Positions 33,667 to 46,500 of a DNA stretch of 64,000 bases are shown piece by piece. This stretch comes from Gentiana macrophylla. Lineage: Eukaryota; Streptophyta; Magnoliopsida; Gentianales; Gentianaceae. Numbering within the stretch: position 1 is the stretch's first letter; every line of letters begins with the position of its first letter. A program made the position numbers and the translations under genes. The notes below the pieces were generated by a model. That model was not told the origin of the DNA. It searched no databases and worked only from the letters and a program-made list of their open reading frames with translations. The DNA lies in the NCBI GenBank assembly GCA_026214975.1, contig CM047808.1, positions 54,462,583 through 54,526,582 on the forward strand, read 5' to 3'.

Positions 33667-35814
33667 CTGTAGATTAAAAGCAATGGCACACAAGTTATTT
33701 GCATAAAATCCATTACACAAAAAAGCTCCAGAAAAGAAAATAGCCAACAAGATTTTTCTTGAAAAGATGCATATTTACTCAAAAATCAAACTATAAGCGA
33801 GAGTTTGAGGGGAAAAAAAACAAAATACATTGCAGACTTGATGCATCCGTGAGGAGAAGAAGAGCTTTACTTATCTTGCTGGGTTTATCCAACAAAACCT
33901 ACTTAACAAAAGAGGGGTGGAGTAGTAAAAGAAAATTACTCTGAAAAAAAGTAAAAGAAAATTAATTGAAGACTATACTTTTGACCCATTTGTTTGTACT
34001 TTTGCCAGTTAAAGAAAGAGGGAAGAGGAGCTTGTACTTTTGCCAGTTAAAGAAAGAGGGAAGAAGGAGCATATGTGCAAAGACTCTGAAAATTCTGTTC
34101 ACTTTTCCTGGTAGCTTCCTTTGTAAGCATCGTGTGAACACGAATACTCAACAAATAAAAATGCGAAACGCAAATGCTCACAGCTTTACAAGTAATACAT
34201 CAGCATCTTGCAAAGGTCCGGTGGAATTTAGGAGGTTACAATTTTTGTGGATATTTTGCCCTAGAATACCAGGTTAGAGGGATTGCTAAACAACTGTGCA
34301 GTCTTGAATTTTTTTGATATCTCATTGAGAATAGATTTATACAAATATTAGGGATTTGCAAAGGAAAAAAATTGGTTATTAGAAGTATGAGACACGTGTT
34401 ATCCAAAAGTTCCATATGCTAAAAGTGCCTAATTGACCATCGTGGCTGCTTGTGGGAGCATTTTGCTCTCACATTTTATAAGTAGGTAGAAAACAAGTCA
34501 AAAGAGAGTTATCCTTTTCACACCACAATGACCTATTCCCATAAGAAAAAGATATTTGCCATAAAATAAGAGATAATTCCCAAAAAAAATCAATCTCTTA
34601 TCTCTTTTCAATTAATTATCTAACAAATAAATAATTAACTAATTACCCATGTGACATAATCTCGGAAAATTTATTTTCCTAATTTTATCACAAAAATAGG
34701 CGCCACTTTTGCCATTATTTTAATAGAAAATGTCTTTTCTATTTTACATGTTATATACCAAAATAAATAATATTGCATATTAATTAAATAGACCAACTAT
34801 TTAATTTATTTTTGAGGTTCCATAAAACGAGAAAAACACTCGCGTGTTAGGGACCAACCCGGGGACCAATGGACCTATAACCAGTAGCTACTATAAATTG
34901 AATAAAATATTCAACGTACAAAATATTTCTACTCAACTTATTAATTCCAAAATTACGCCACCATAAATCCGAAACTTAACTCTATCGATTATAGATATAA
35001 CTTATTCTCAAAACGTCGAGTCGATAAGTGTCCATTGATATAATCATTACATACAGACTAACCCTCCATAGACTATCCGTAATGAACCGGGATTATTTCC
35101 TTAAACCTTCTTCAATACATCTTATCCTTATTTACCATTAACCCACTAGTGATCAATTAGTTCATAACCACTATGAACTCCGCGGATCGATCAGTTCTAG
35201 GATTAATAAATAAGGGGATTGTCTTTCTACTTCCCGCAGGAAGGAATATATTCCATATCTTTGAGACACACACTTCTCATTCATTCCAGAATAGTGCCAA
35301 CGTGAAAGTGATTCGGACCACGCCTCTTAGCAATCCTTAACGAACACATCAAACCCTATTCTAAAACATGTAGGAGTACGCAATCACTTCAGGATTAAGG
35401 TTAATCCATATATGACCATCTTGTGATTTAATATGATTTCTCAATCACAGAATTATATGAGAAATAAGATTAAATTGGTCATTTCCTATCTGACTACATC
35501 ATATATAAATGCCCCACTTAGATAACCAATATCGACGGTCCCACCATAAAGTGTTCTGGGCGCATTAAAGGTGGTTTAATCAATAGACACCATAATTTGA
35601 TTAAGTTCACCACGGAATAACAGTTCAAGTGTATCACCATAAACTTAGTTCTCACGTGTGACACACTAAGTTATATGGCTACATATGATACGACTTGGGG
35701 TTTTCAGCAGTGTATTAAATATAAACACGAAACAAATAATAAGATGAAATAAAATCTGTCATTTATTAAATAAAAACAATTACATAAATTGTCTTTCGGG
35801 CACTACACCTAACA

Positions 35815-36579
35815 TAATTTTCAAGAAAGAATAGACGAATTTATAACCAGGAGACTACACTGTATGTAATTTATGAATAGATCTATGAATGAATGAGAGA
35901 ATACAAATTCGCAGCTCTGAATGGCCTTATATAGGTGTATAAACCGACTTAGGGGTAAACCAAATTCTTGGAGGACAAGAAAACATGTTTTTGGAAGATT
36001 CCGGGGCTCGGTAAGTCGCGGGTAACTCTCGATTTACCGAGGGTATTTTTGTGTTTTTCTGTCTGTCGACTTAACTTGGAATACCCTTGGCCCAGCTTCG
36101 GTATTTGGACCATAACTTGGCATATGCAATTCCGATTTGTGTGATTCAAAGTGTGTTGGAATCCTTGTATCAAAACCTACAACGTTAATGAAGTAGTCCA
36201 AGGCCAATTCGTCTTCTACGGTTTCGTAAACTATGTTGCAAGATCACCAATCAGAATCTCGGGTCCAATCTCCGCTCGAAACACTTCAACCTTCAGCTCC
36301 ATTCAGTTCTTTATCGATTAAGTCTCTCCTTCAGCCCAAATGATGCTTCGAACACTCGTCCATCTGTCAATAAAGTCATACCACACATAATTGCTTCTAT
36401 TTCTAGCAAATAACGCATAAAATACACGGTTAATACTCATAATACCAATTTAGTCACCCCGGACGTGTCTTAATCACATATAGCTAATTTATTCATTATT
36501 TCATACATATTATCACCATTGAGAACAAAAATCTTGGGTAGATTGATGGTAAATAATGATACCAATTTGACCGTCATCA
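35815..36579 (-). repeat. Gypsy element 2 LTR, piece 4 (5' end of LTR)
   Basis: In minus sense it starts TGATGACGGTC at 36579 beside a polypurine tract. It shares with LTR 1 the order of blocks GGGCTGA, GGGTATTCCA, TTACCGAGGG and CCTAAGTCGGTTTAT (35945-36110). Its first five bases (35815-35819) are the taatt duplication of element C. Summed with pieces 1-3, the LTR was about 1.75 kb. Confidence 0.75.
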
Positions 36580-36594
36580 ACTACCCCCTATTTA
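36580..36594 (-). promoter_or_regulatory. Gypsy element 2 polypurine tract
   Basis: In minus sense AAATAGGGGGTAGT lies directly before the LTR start TGATGACGG. It marks this LTR as the 3' LTR of a minus-strand element. Confidence 0.7.
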
Positions 36595-38070
36595 GCTTTT
36601 CATCGTCCCGAGCAAAAACCAAATCAAACAAACCTCATAAACAATTACAAACTAATTAAGAACAGACTCATTCAAGAATGATAAATAAGATGAGGGTCAA
36701 CACATATCCATCAGGAATCCATTAAGCACTATCTCGTAGTAGAGCCGATGTGTGTGTGCAATAACTCTCAAACAACAGTGACGCAGACTGAATCACATTA
36801 TATCAACAAGGATGTCACGCAAAACATATATCAAGCATCGTTTTATAAGTTCCCCATTAATCATCACTTACCAATACATCAATGTGTCGTGTGGTAAATC
36901 TTTTGTGATAGTGCATTCAAGAAAAGAATGAAGTTATAGAGACCCCACATTCCTTACTTATCAATGTGCACACTCGCTCCTCTTGCCCTTCAGACTCAGG
37001 CAAACAACATGAAACCTTACTTGGGCCGGGCGGACTTAGGCCCTCGTTTTTTTATTTTTTATGCGAGGGTCGTGCCTTTTTTGCTACTAGTTCGCTTACC
37101 TCACTGCCTTTATTATTATTTTTTCTTTTTTTTTTCCTTTTTTTCTTCTTCTTTTGGGCAGATTTCTCACTTTTTTCGCTCTCACTCGCAAGTCCGTTTT
37201 GTCCCGGTTTACCTTGTTTGGCATTAAAGTTGCTATCATCATCCCACAACAATTGGTTAAAGTATATCCACCGACAAATATCGATTCCATGTATAGGATA
37301 ACTCTTCATCTTATCTAAATACTTCTCACTCGGATTACGTGCTCAAAAATTGAATGCAACGGTAAAATTATAATTAATATGTCACTACTTAATGCAACAT
37401 AACACATGCTCATTCTTCCAAACTAAATTGAATAATGTGTCATCTAACTACACACTGAAGAAGTGAGTTATACGTGCTTAAATGGTGAATTCCACAACAA
37501 GATAGATGATTAATAAACCACTACTTCAAATAGTTGACAAACTACTTATTCATCGTTAATGAATTAAGTATGTACTTTAGCAATTTCAATGAGTTAAGGT
37601 TTTTATTTCACTCAATTCAAAAAATCAAAATTCGTATGTGTGTCCCAATTTTATCAAACTAAGTGTTATGCCTACCCCCACTTTGAAACTCAACATTGTC
37701 CTTAATGTGCAAAGTAAAGCGAAAAAAAGTAGGAAGAAAAAGAAAACTTAGCTTTGGAAAATAGAAGAACTAGGTGGTTGTCTGAAGCGAATCATATAAA
37801 TGAACTGGAGCAAAAGTTGTCGTCTCCCAAGGACTAATCTGCACTTTGCTCCTTACAACAAAGCCAGAGCCAGTTCTTTCCAACTATCTTGGAGTTGCAG
37901 TGGATATTGGAGTTCCCCATTTGCCGATCCAAATTAACTTACTTCGATGTAAGATGGAGTTGAAGTCTTAGGGTAAGCGACTCAGACGCCATTCGGATAT
38001 CAGTCGGCTAATACAAAAAATTCTTGCACAAAGGCCATTAGTACCACGAGACGAGAATAAGTAACATAAT
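36595..38070 (-). mobile_element. Gypsy element 2: 3' non-coding internal region (truncated)
   Basis: No gene is visible. In minus sense the motif AGGACAATGTTGAGTTTCAA followed by a GTGGGGGTAGG purine run (37670-37705) is typical of the region downstream of pol in Tat/Athila gypsy elements. A pyrimidine-rich run (about 37098-37160, T/C on plus) gives low-complexity frames that are not genes. The region is cut by the SIRE LTR at 38071, and the coding part of the element is absent from the window. Confidence 0.65.
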
Positions 38071-39767
38071 TGTTGGTCCCTTGAAAAGGCTTTGGTTAAG
38101 TTTAGCGGGGGGGTGAATAAACTTAACACTTTTGGAGTTAACAAACTCAAGAACTTCAAAGAAATGACTGATGCTTCATAGTCTGGCCGACCTTCATGAG
38201 TCTGTGACTATTGAACTTACTGATTTTGTGCAGCGGAATACATAAAAAATTAAGCCTTGTTACTTGTTGTTAAAATTGTGATACTAAGTATAAGATACTC
38301 AGTAGTGTATGTGTGTGAATTCAGATGCTAGATTCAGATGGATGTGCTAGATAAACTAAATGCAGAAATTAAATGCATAAAGTAAGTAGGAAGATTTTAT
38401 AGTGGTTCCAGGTGGTGTAATCCTGTCGGTCCACTCTTCTCCTGTGATGTTGGAGGTAATTCACTAGAGATCTTTGAGATAGCTGTTACAAAAATCCCTA
38501 GGTTGCTTGTCCTTCACCAATAACTATGGCTTCACAAATCGAACACTTGGAACAGTAGGATTGTCGCTCAAAGTCTTCAACTGTCCTTGAAGGGTAGGAT
38601 TTCCTCTTCACCAGCTCCACCACAAACAACAGTCTTTCACACCCAACAGATGCTTCACTGTCTTCAGTAGATTCTTGTAAAAGAAAGTTTGAATCAAGTA
38701 AGTGATTCAACTTTCAGCAGCTTGATCTGGATGATATGATCAGTAGCTTGATGTCTTCAAGTGTGTTAACTTGATGTAGCTTGAATGCAGATTACACTTG
38801 AAGAGATTTTCTGGATCAGTAGATTAAAGCTCAGTAGGGTCAGCAGGGTGTTTTCTTGATCAGAAATTCAATCTCAGGATTATCTGTATTTTCTCTTAAT
38901 GTTCATCACTTGTATCTGAATTAGGATTCCTCTATTTATAGGTAGGAATCCTTGTGACTTATGTTTGAAATTCAAACATAGCCATTTCAGATTTTGTCCC
39001 ATTTGACATGTTTTCACATCGCTTTATTCATTGGACCGACATCGCTCGTAATGCTTTTTGACAAAGATATCTGATCCTATCCACCCTTTGACTTGTATCC
39101 ATTGGATAATCCACTGAATCTTTGCAACGTCCCTTTAATCTTAACCATGGATTTGTTTGATAAATTCAGAGGTTGTTAGCTGTCCCTTTCCTTGTAATCT
39201 TCCAATGTAACTTTTGAATAATCGAAATATGTGTCCAGCAGGTTCCTGAGAACATAAGTCTGCTGATATACACATCAGTAAGCTTATCCTTATTATGCTG
39301 TGTTTAAAAACATCTCAGCTTACTGTCTTTTATCTAACTTTTATTTATGAAGTTAGACTACACCTTTTTGCATATAACTAAGTTCCAATCACCACTTAAC
39401 TTGTGGAACTTTGACCTTGTACACAAGGTATATGAATCAGTTTAGGTCATCACAGACTTCCCTAAATTCTGATTGCATATCCTTGACTTTAATTACTAAG
39501 TTTGATCCCTTAGCCTTCAATAACTGAGTTTGAGCCCTCATCCTTCCTTCTTGCCAGCTTCTGATCGATCTCTCGACTCGGCTACCCTCTTGATCTAGAC
39601 TAGTCTCACGATGTAAGTCAGCTGACCTTTTACAGTGCTTGTTTGATCAAACCTATACAAAGATCAAACTCTAATAAGCCTATACATTTGATCTAGACAT
39701 CTTTTTGCCTTTGCTCTATAACAGCTAGTCTGGCACTCATCACTAAAACTTAAATATAAGTCCAACA
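38071..39767 (-). repeat. Solo LTR of the SIRE-type copia family
   Basis: 1,697 bp, TGTTGGACTTAT to AGGGACCAACA in minus sense, matching the LTR at 39939-41629 in reverse. No PBS lies beyond its 3' end and no polypurine tract before its 5' end, so it is a solo LTR left by recombination or a fragment. Flanks ataat (38066-38070) and agaat (39768-39772) differ by one base and may be an old target duplication. Confidence 0.8.
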
Positions 39768-39938
39768 AGAATAATTATGTAATATGGCAGTAAATAGCAC
39801 AACTAAAAAGAAGAAGTGCAATAAAAAATTTAAGCCAATATATAAGAACTCTATTACTTAAACACAACAAAACTATTACAAGACTCCAAATAAAAATAAA
39901 AAGACTCAAGACTCAAAATAATAACCGAATATTCATTC
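39768..39938. other. Short spacer between inverted SIRE LTRs
   Basis: 171 bases, A-rich, with no coding signal. It may be residual gypsy element 2 sequence. It forms the loop of a possible 1.7-kb hairpin. Confidence 0.5.
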
Positions 39939-41629
39939 TGTTCGACTTATTTCTAAGTTTTAGTGATGAGTGGCAGACTAGCTGTTATAGTGAAAAGGCA
40001 AAAAGATGTCTAGATCAAATGTATAGGTTTATTAGAGTTTGATCTTTGTATAGGTTTGATCAAACAAGCACTATAATGGTCAGTTGACTTATATCAGCAG
40101 ACTAATCTAGATCAGTAGGGTAGCTATGTCAGTAGACTAGTCAGGAACCTGCTGAAGACTGAAGGTTGAGAGCTAAAACTCAGTTAATGAAGGCTAAGGG
40201 ATCAAACTTAGTAATTAAAGTCAAGGATATGGAATTATAATTTCGGGAAGTCTGTGATGACCTAAACTGATTACATATACCTTGTGTACAAGGTCTAAGT
40301 TCCATCAGTTGGATAGTGATTGGAACTTAGTTATATGCAAAAAGGTGTATTCTAACTTCATAAATAAAAGTTAGATAAAAGAAGTAAACAACATTGTGTT
40401 TGAAACACAACAACATTTGATACAGCCTACTGATATGTACTTCAGCATACTCATAAACCTGCTGATACATATACCTCGTTTTTTTCAAGATTACATTGGA
40501 AGAAAACAAGGATAAGGACAGCTAACTACCTCTGATTTATCAAACAAATCAATGGTAGAGATTAAAAGAACGTTGGGATGATTCAGGACTTTATCCAATG
40601 GATAAAATTCAAAGGGTGGATACCGTGATTCATCAAAAGCGATCACGACTGTGTCAGTACTATGAACAATGACAGAAAGCAAGTCAAATGGGACAAAATC
40701 TGGAACTGCTACATTCGAATTTCAAATACAAGTCACATGGATTCCTACCTATAAATAGAGGACTCCTAATTCAGATATGATTGATGAACATTAAGAGAAA
40801 AATATAGATTATCCTGAGCTGCAAATTCCGAGTCAAGAAAAACACCCTGCTGAACCTACTGAGCTTAAGACTACTGATCTAGAGAAAATCTTCAAGTGTA
40901 ATCTGCACTCAAGCTACATCAAGTTTACACACTTGAAGACTACAAGCTGTTGATCATATCATCCTGATCAAGCTGTTGCAACTGAATCATTCATTTGATT
41001 CAATCTTTATTTTATAAGAATCTACTGAAGAAAGTGAAGCATCTGCTGGGTGTGAAAGACTGTTGTTTGTGGTGGAGCTGATGAAGAGGCAATCCTACCC
41101 TTCAAGGACCAAAGGAAGACTTTAGAGCAAAGAATCGTACTGCTCCAAGTGTTCGAGTTTGTGAAGCCATAGTTATTGGTGAAGGACAAGCAACTTAGGA
41201 ATCTTTGTAATAGCTACATCAAAGATCTCTAGTGAATTACCTCCAACATCACGTGAGAAGAGTGGACTGACAGATTACACCACCTGAACCACTCTAAAAT
41301 CTACCTACTTACTTTCTCAGACTTACATTCTGCCTTTAGTTTATTTAATACATAAACCTACTGAATCTAGCAACTGAAATCACACACATACACTGCTGAG
41401 TATCTAATACTTAGTATCATATTTTACAACAAGTGATAAGGCTTAATTTTTGACATAATTTCACTGCACAAGTTCAGTAAACTCAATAGTCAAGAGACTC
41501 ATCAAGATCAGAGCTTGAAGTATCAAGTATCGCAGTCAAGTTTCGAAGTTGTTAATCCAAAAGTTTTAAGTGTTAAGTTTATTCACCCCCCCCTCCAAAC
41601 TTAACCAAAGCCTTTTCAAGGGACCAACA
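39939..41629 (+). repeat. SIRE element 5' LTR
   Basis: 1,691 bp from TGTTCGACTTAT to AGGGACCAACA, ending two bases before the PBS. A TATA box CTATAAATAGAGG is at about 40749. It is the inverted partner of 38071-39767. Confidence 0.88.
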
Positions 41630-41631
41630 AT

Positions 41632-41642
41632 TGGTATCAGAG
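41632..41642 (+). promoter_or_regulatory. SIRE element primer binding site (initiator-Met tRNA)
   Basis: TGGTATCAGAG matches the copia initiator-Met primer site and follows the LTR by two bases. Confidence 0.85.
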
Positions 41643-41732
41643 TAGACTTCTATTCTGCAGTAATCCTACTTGTTGTACTTGTGAAAATACTTTGAAAACT
41701 TTTCAAGTTACTGATTTTCAAAGCTTTGCATC

Positions 41733-41854
41733 ATGGATAACAATCAGTATGATAGAACTATGTTGATGTGTTCTTTAGATAGAATTGATGAGTATAAACG
41801 TCGAATGCAGGCTTATCTTGCTGCAACACATGATGAAATGATTGATGTACTAAC
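41733..41854 (+). pseudogene. SIRE gag, N-terminal piece before insertion Y
   Basis: Starts at the ATG of MDNNQYDRTMLMC (41733). It reads 40 codons, through DEYKRRMQAYLAATHDEM, before element Y interrupts at 41854. The next codons of the gag family (DGPLEI) are found directly after Y at 50684, which proves the split. The last five bases, ctaac, are the Y target duplication. Confidence 0.85.
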
Positions 41855-43558
41855 TGTTAAATGTAGTGCCCGAAAGACAATTTGTGTAATTGTTTTTGGT
41901 GACAGAATTTATCTCACCTTATTACTTGCTTTGTGCTTGTAAATAATACACTGCTGCAAACCCTAAGTATATCTGTATGTAACCACTTAACTGAGTGTAT
42001 GGATTACACTTGAGGATTGATTTAGTGAAGGTATGCTTAAACTGTTAGTCCGTGGTGAAATTAATCAGAGTTTAGGGTCTCTTGATTAAAACACCAATAA
42101 TGCGCCCAGAACACCTTAGGGTGTGGTAGTCTTATCCGGACTATCGGTAGAGGGTGCCTACGTGGGGCATTTATATATGATGGCATTCATATATGACTGG
42201 ACCGATTTAATCTGAATTTCTCGATATAATTCCGTAATCAAGGAATCTTATTAAATCATTAGATGATCATATATGGATCAACCTTAATCCTGAGGTGATC
42301 ACGCTGTGGTGCTTTGCTTGTCTCGGGTAGTGTTTGATGTGTTAGTTACGGTCCACTTAAATATGTGTTCCAAGCCACTTCTCATCGGCACAATCTCCTG
42401 ATGAGTGAGCAGTTCTTATTTTCACAGACATGGAATCTATTCCTTCCTGCGGGGAGTAGAGAGACAGTCCCCTTATTAGTTAGCCATAAGAAAGTGATCG
42501 AACCCGGGAGTTCGCATTTGACTAATTAGCTACTAGTCAGATATGCATACTAATTGATCATCAGGGGGTTAATGGTAAATAATGATAAGATATTCTGAGT
42601 CGGGTTCACGGAGACATCCCACTCAGAATGGACAGTCTATGGAGGGTTAATCCGTATGTAGTGATTATATCAATGGACGCTTATTCACTCTATGGGTTGA
42701 GTATAAGTATACATCTATAATCGGTAGAGTTCAGTTTCGGGTTTATGGTCGCGTAATCCCGGAATTAATAATTAATGTACTTATTCTGTTCGATGAATAA
42801 TAAATTATTGGAGCTACTGGTTATAGGTCCATGGTCCCCGATGTGGCTTCTGTAATTCGGAATGATATTCTTGTTATTAGGGCCTCGGAAATAATTAATT
42901 GGCTAGGCTAATTAATTGATATGCGAAATATTATTTAGTTGGGCTAAATAATATAATACACAGAAAAGACATTTTCTGTGGGCCAAAAACCTAGGGGTGT
43001 GTGGCGCCTCTTTGAGATAAAATGCAAGAATTGATTTTCTTGTGTGATTAATTATTTACTTGTTAAATAATTAATTAATAAAAGATAATTAATTTGTAAT
43101 TGATTGATTGATTAATCACAATCTTTTATAAATATAATTATCCTTTATTGTGATTTCTTTTTAATTATTTATTTAATTAATTAGAAACTTGGAGGCCAAT
43201 GATTTACTCTCCTATATAAAGAGAGTTCTTCCAAGACATAGGGGAATGCAATTTTCGCCCCACACATACATACATAGAGAGAAAAATTTGTTTCTTGTTT
43301 TGGGTTTCTGGTTGAAGAAAAACATGGAGTTTTTCTTGGTGTTGCATATCAAGGAGGTTCGTTTATCAAGAAGGGTGACCACCAACCGCCGTTTGGAGAA
43401 CACATCGGAAGATCAAGGCTTCTCTTCCCGATATTGGTAACATAATCTTTACCCCCTTGTAGTTTAAGTCTTTTAATTATGTATTGTGGTATATAAGTCG
43501 TGATCCATCCGCTGCGCGTAGATCTAACTCGTTTAGATCTAAGATCCTACATCCTTCA
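41855..43558 (+). repeat. Element Y 5' LTR
   Basis: 1,704 bp ending CATCCTTCA. TATA box TATATAAAGAGAG at 43213-43225. A small frame after it (43189-43440) is partly kept in the other LTR with no known domain. Confidence 0.9.
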
Positions 43559-43560
43559 TG

Positions 43561-43574
43561 TGGTATCGGAGCCA
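43561..43574 (+). promoter_or_regulatory. Element Y primer binding site (initiator-Met tRNA)
   Basis: TGGTATCGGAGCCA, two bases after the LTR. Confidence 0.9.
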
Positions 43575-46500
43575 GGTTCCACGGTTTATATAGTAATAAT
43601 CATACTTAAACGATTTAAAGGAGTGTAATTGCATGTAGGTAAATTTTATTTATTGTTTTATGCTTTCATAATGATTAATTGCTATGGTTGAAGAGATGGA
43701 TTGGAGGTTGGCACTGTCTACCCGTTAGATCTATTGTAAACTAATATAAACGATAAAAATTCGTTCATATGAGTATAGGAAATTATGTAATTTTTTTTAT
43801 TGCAATTTTAAATTCCAGAAAATAGATCCGTTTAGTAGCTGTTTAATTATTTCGTTTTTCCCGTTGATTGAACCGTTGAAACGAAGATCCCTCTGGTCAG
43901 AATCAAGATTGGAAGATGATGAAAAATTCCAAAAAATTTGGTGTCGATCGGAGTCCGTTTTGATATCCGTTCGTTGCTGTAAAGAAGCTACTGTAACAGA
44001 AAACGCAGGATTCACAGAAACCCTACCTGTGACTTCCTCGAATTTTTGGGAGAGTTTGGAGATAAATATTGAGTTTTTGACGTGGCATTAAAATTTCAGG
44101 TCGATTGGGATTCATCTCGATTCCCGATCAACCTCGGGAAGTCTTTGAGGCGCTGCTGTAAAAGTCAGATCCAGCAGCAAGTTGGACCGCTCACTAGAGA
44201 AAATTTACAAGTCAAAGCTCCGATCCAACCACCCATATTGAAGCCCCAGGAATGAAGAACCGATCTGGAAAGTTTCGTCGCGATCCGAGTTCGTTTGGTT
44301 TTCAGATCATCGAAGAGTTTGAACAGCTGCAGATTAAGTTAGAACGTAGTAAACCCTAGTTAGGGTTTGGTTATTTATTTTCTAATAGGTTAGATACGGG
44401 GGTGGCAACAGTCCATCTCGGTGTTTATTTTTTGCACTAGTATACATGTTTAGATTGTATGTGTAGAACCGGAAAATTGCCATGACATGCATCATACCAT
44501 GAATTCCACTCCATATGCATACATGTAGAAATTAATTCGAGGAATTAGTTAGGCATGTATAAAACACGCAATTAGTTTTAATTAATTGTTTGATATTAAT
44601 TAGAATCTAATTAGGGTAAAAACCGAGGAACATGGGTTTTTTCAATCGTCGAGGTTGGGTGATGGATTCTCGGTGAATCCCACTCTGCGAAAGCATAAGG
44701 AGTAAAATCCCGAAACCTCTTGGTTAAGGTGTTGGATTCTCGGTGAATTCCACCTTACCTAGACGAGATTACGTTTTTTGTTCCGTAGTGTCTACGTCAA
44801 AGTTTGATGTTTAAGGATTGGATAATCACGGGCAAACATGGTACGAAAGTGGTTTAACCACGGTTGGGTGGTCAACAGTAGCTACGGCTCGATCGACTTC
44901 ACCCTCCACGTGTGGCGTTTGCACGGGGGTCCGGCAAGGCTGAGCCATCCGAAGAGCCACTACGGCTCAACGGAGCTCCACTGGTCTTGACCCGTCCGAC
45001 GGTCACATATGTTTCAACGAATTGGTCGGGTGGGCTAGCCCACATAACTGACAACATTCGGGCCTATGATTTATTGGTCCTTAATGTAACATCAAGTCCA
45101 AAAATGTGATCAGTAAACCCATCACTTTTTCAAAATAATGAGTGGGAGCGGGAGAGGCGACAGCCGACCCCACGGCCTCTACTGTTGACTCAAGCACCGT
45201 GAGAGAATGGTGACGCCTCGTGTCGGCTTTTATTTCGGCCCCCTAAGGAAGGCCTTCACCGCTATCAAAATTCAAGGCTTGGTCTCCGAAATGATAGGAT
45301 TTTGGGTACTCGCCGGGTCACTGACCGACCCTAAGGCGGCACACTCGGGGTCTACCTAAAAATCTGAAGCAGTAGGTCACACTCATAAAGGGTATTTTGG
45401 TAATACCTTGGCTGAAAAAGGAAGGTGATTGACGATCACAAATGAGATGTTCGATTCTCAATTTGATCTTCAATATTAATCGAAACCTCTTTGACCTACC
45501 CTAAGGCGGCACTGAGGTAAGAGATTAAGTCCTTGGAACGGTAGGATAGACTATAAGTACTTAGTTTATAGTTCCTAAAATCAATTAGTAGTGTATGATT
45601 TGGATTTATTTTCTGTCAATTTTATTTACAACTGTTATACATATCTCTCTAGGGTGCTAGACTGCTAGTGTCAAATTGACTAGTAATGACTTCGTTAAAA
45701 AGTGGTAAGTAGCTAGAACGTTGTACTTATTGATCTTACATGCGATTAATTTTTCGGAAGAGATATTTCTCTTGAGCCTTCAAGACTTAAGTGACGTAAA
45801 TAAGTATGTCATTGCTGTCACTCGTGTTGAACGAGAGACAACCATAGTTAGTTTGAAAGATGATTGGGACGATACAATTCTTCTAGTGAATTTTAATTAT
45901 GTAGTGTCTACACGAGAAATTTTCTAATAGAAAAATTGGAGAATCATCAATTAAAGTGTCGCTAGTTAGACGGTATTTGGAACCAATAAACTAGTGGGAG
46001 CTTTTATCTTATGTTTTTCTGATTTATTAGAAAATTAGTCCCACTGGGTAACGCTTTCATTAGACATCCCACAGTTCACGAGTAGTGTCTACTCAAACGA
46101 ACTGCTAGTTCAAGACTATTTCCTTTTAAGGAAAGTCAAGAATGGGAAAGAATGTCTACAAGTGTTAATCATCTAAGCTAAGTTTGAGTCTAAACCGAAG
46201 TATTAATTAAAGAAAGTATAGGATAAGGAAAGTGATTTCGGATCACTTAACCAATGAATCCTTAGCGACTTTCTTAACCAAGTAATTTGACTCGGTAGCT
46301 TAGTTCTTTGGAAGAACAAGGAAGCTGTGCATTAACAATTAATAGAGTAGACAACGGGCAGTTGTTTTAGCTAGAATAGTGGGAGTGATATAAGGAAATG
46401 AATTTCGGATTCTATCCTTGAATATCACAGAAAAATTTAATTTTCTGTTTACAGATTCGTTGAAACAAATGGATTCACTTTCATCTCGATACTACAGTTG

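Larger units (their letters stand above)
30191..34490 (-). mobile_element. Non-autonomous Helitron
   Basis: In minus sense the insert begins TCTACCTACTTATAAAATGT with a nearby GTGAGAGCA/TGCTCCCAC inverted repeat. It ends with the hairpin GCCGTGC-AC-GCACGGC, then ACACATTATCA, then CTAG, followed by T. A TC start and a hairpin 11 bases before CTAG are the hallmarks of rolling-circle Helitrons. The host LTR resumes cleanly on both sides. No Rep/helicase frame is visible. The 4.3 kb is AT-rich and intron-like, with at least two exon-like segments. The expected A-T insertion dinucleotide reads T-T here. Confidence 0.75.
19396..35814 (-). mobile_element. Element C: TAR/Tork-like copia with nested B and Helitron
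   Basis: A minus-strand copia spanning 16.4 kb because it holds element B (22433-27394) and a Helitron (30191-34490). Without these it is about 7.2 kb. The target duplication taatt is perfect (19391-19395 and 35815-35819). LTRs are about 1.7 kb. The 5' LTR is missing roughly its last 140 bases, the PBS and the start of gag, and is fused directly to gag near 29938. The LTR start TGTTAGGTGTAGTGCCCGAA is the same as in X and Y. The low end reads GATCC and not CA, so that boundary rests on the duplication and could be off by one. Confidence 0.85.
29938..35814 (-). repeat. Element C 5' LTR, truncated and split by the Helitron
   Basis: Two pieces, 29938-30190 and 34491-35814, align with the 3' LTR on both sides of the Helitron. 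In element sense the LTR starts at 35814 (TGTTAGGTG). Its last 140 or so bases are missing and the remaining end is fused to gag near 29938, so neither PBS nor leader remains. The TATA region is at about 30172-30184. The element could not start a normal replication cycle. Confidence 0.85.

Noticed and set aside
30191..34490. Insert in the C 5' LTR as an LTR or LINE element
   Set aside because: No LTRs, poly-A tail or RT; the TC start, hairpin and CTAG end fit a Helitron.
36964..37309. Overlapping ORFs near 37000-37300 on both strands
   Set aside because: They are driven by a pyrimidine/purine-rich run in gypsy non-coding sequence; no domain, and both strands are open because of low complexity.
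38071..39767. Treating this LTR as the 3' LTR of a minus-strand SIRE element
   Set aside because: No polypurine tract precedes it and no pol sequence lies above it in that orientation; a solo LTR fits better.
43864..44091. ORF near the start of the Y interior as a gag remnant
   Set aside because: Its counterpart in X (11643-11927) is in a different frame for most of its length, and no gag motif is present.
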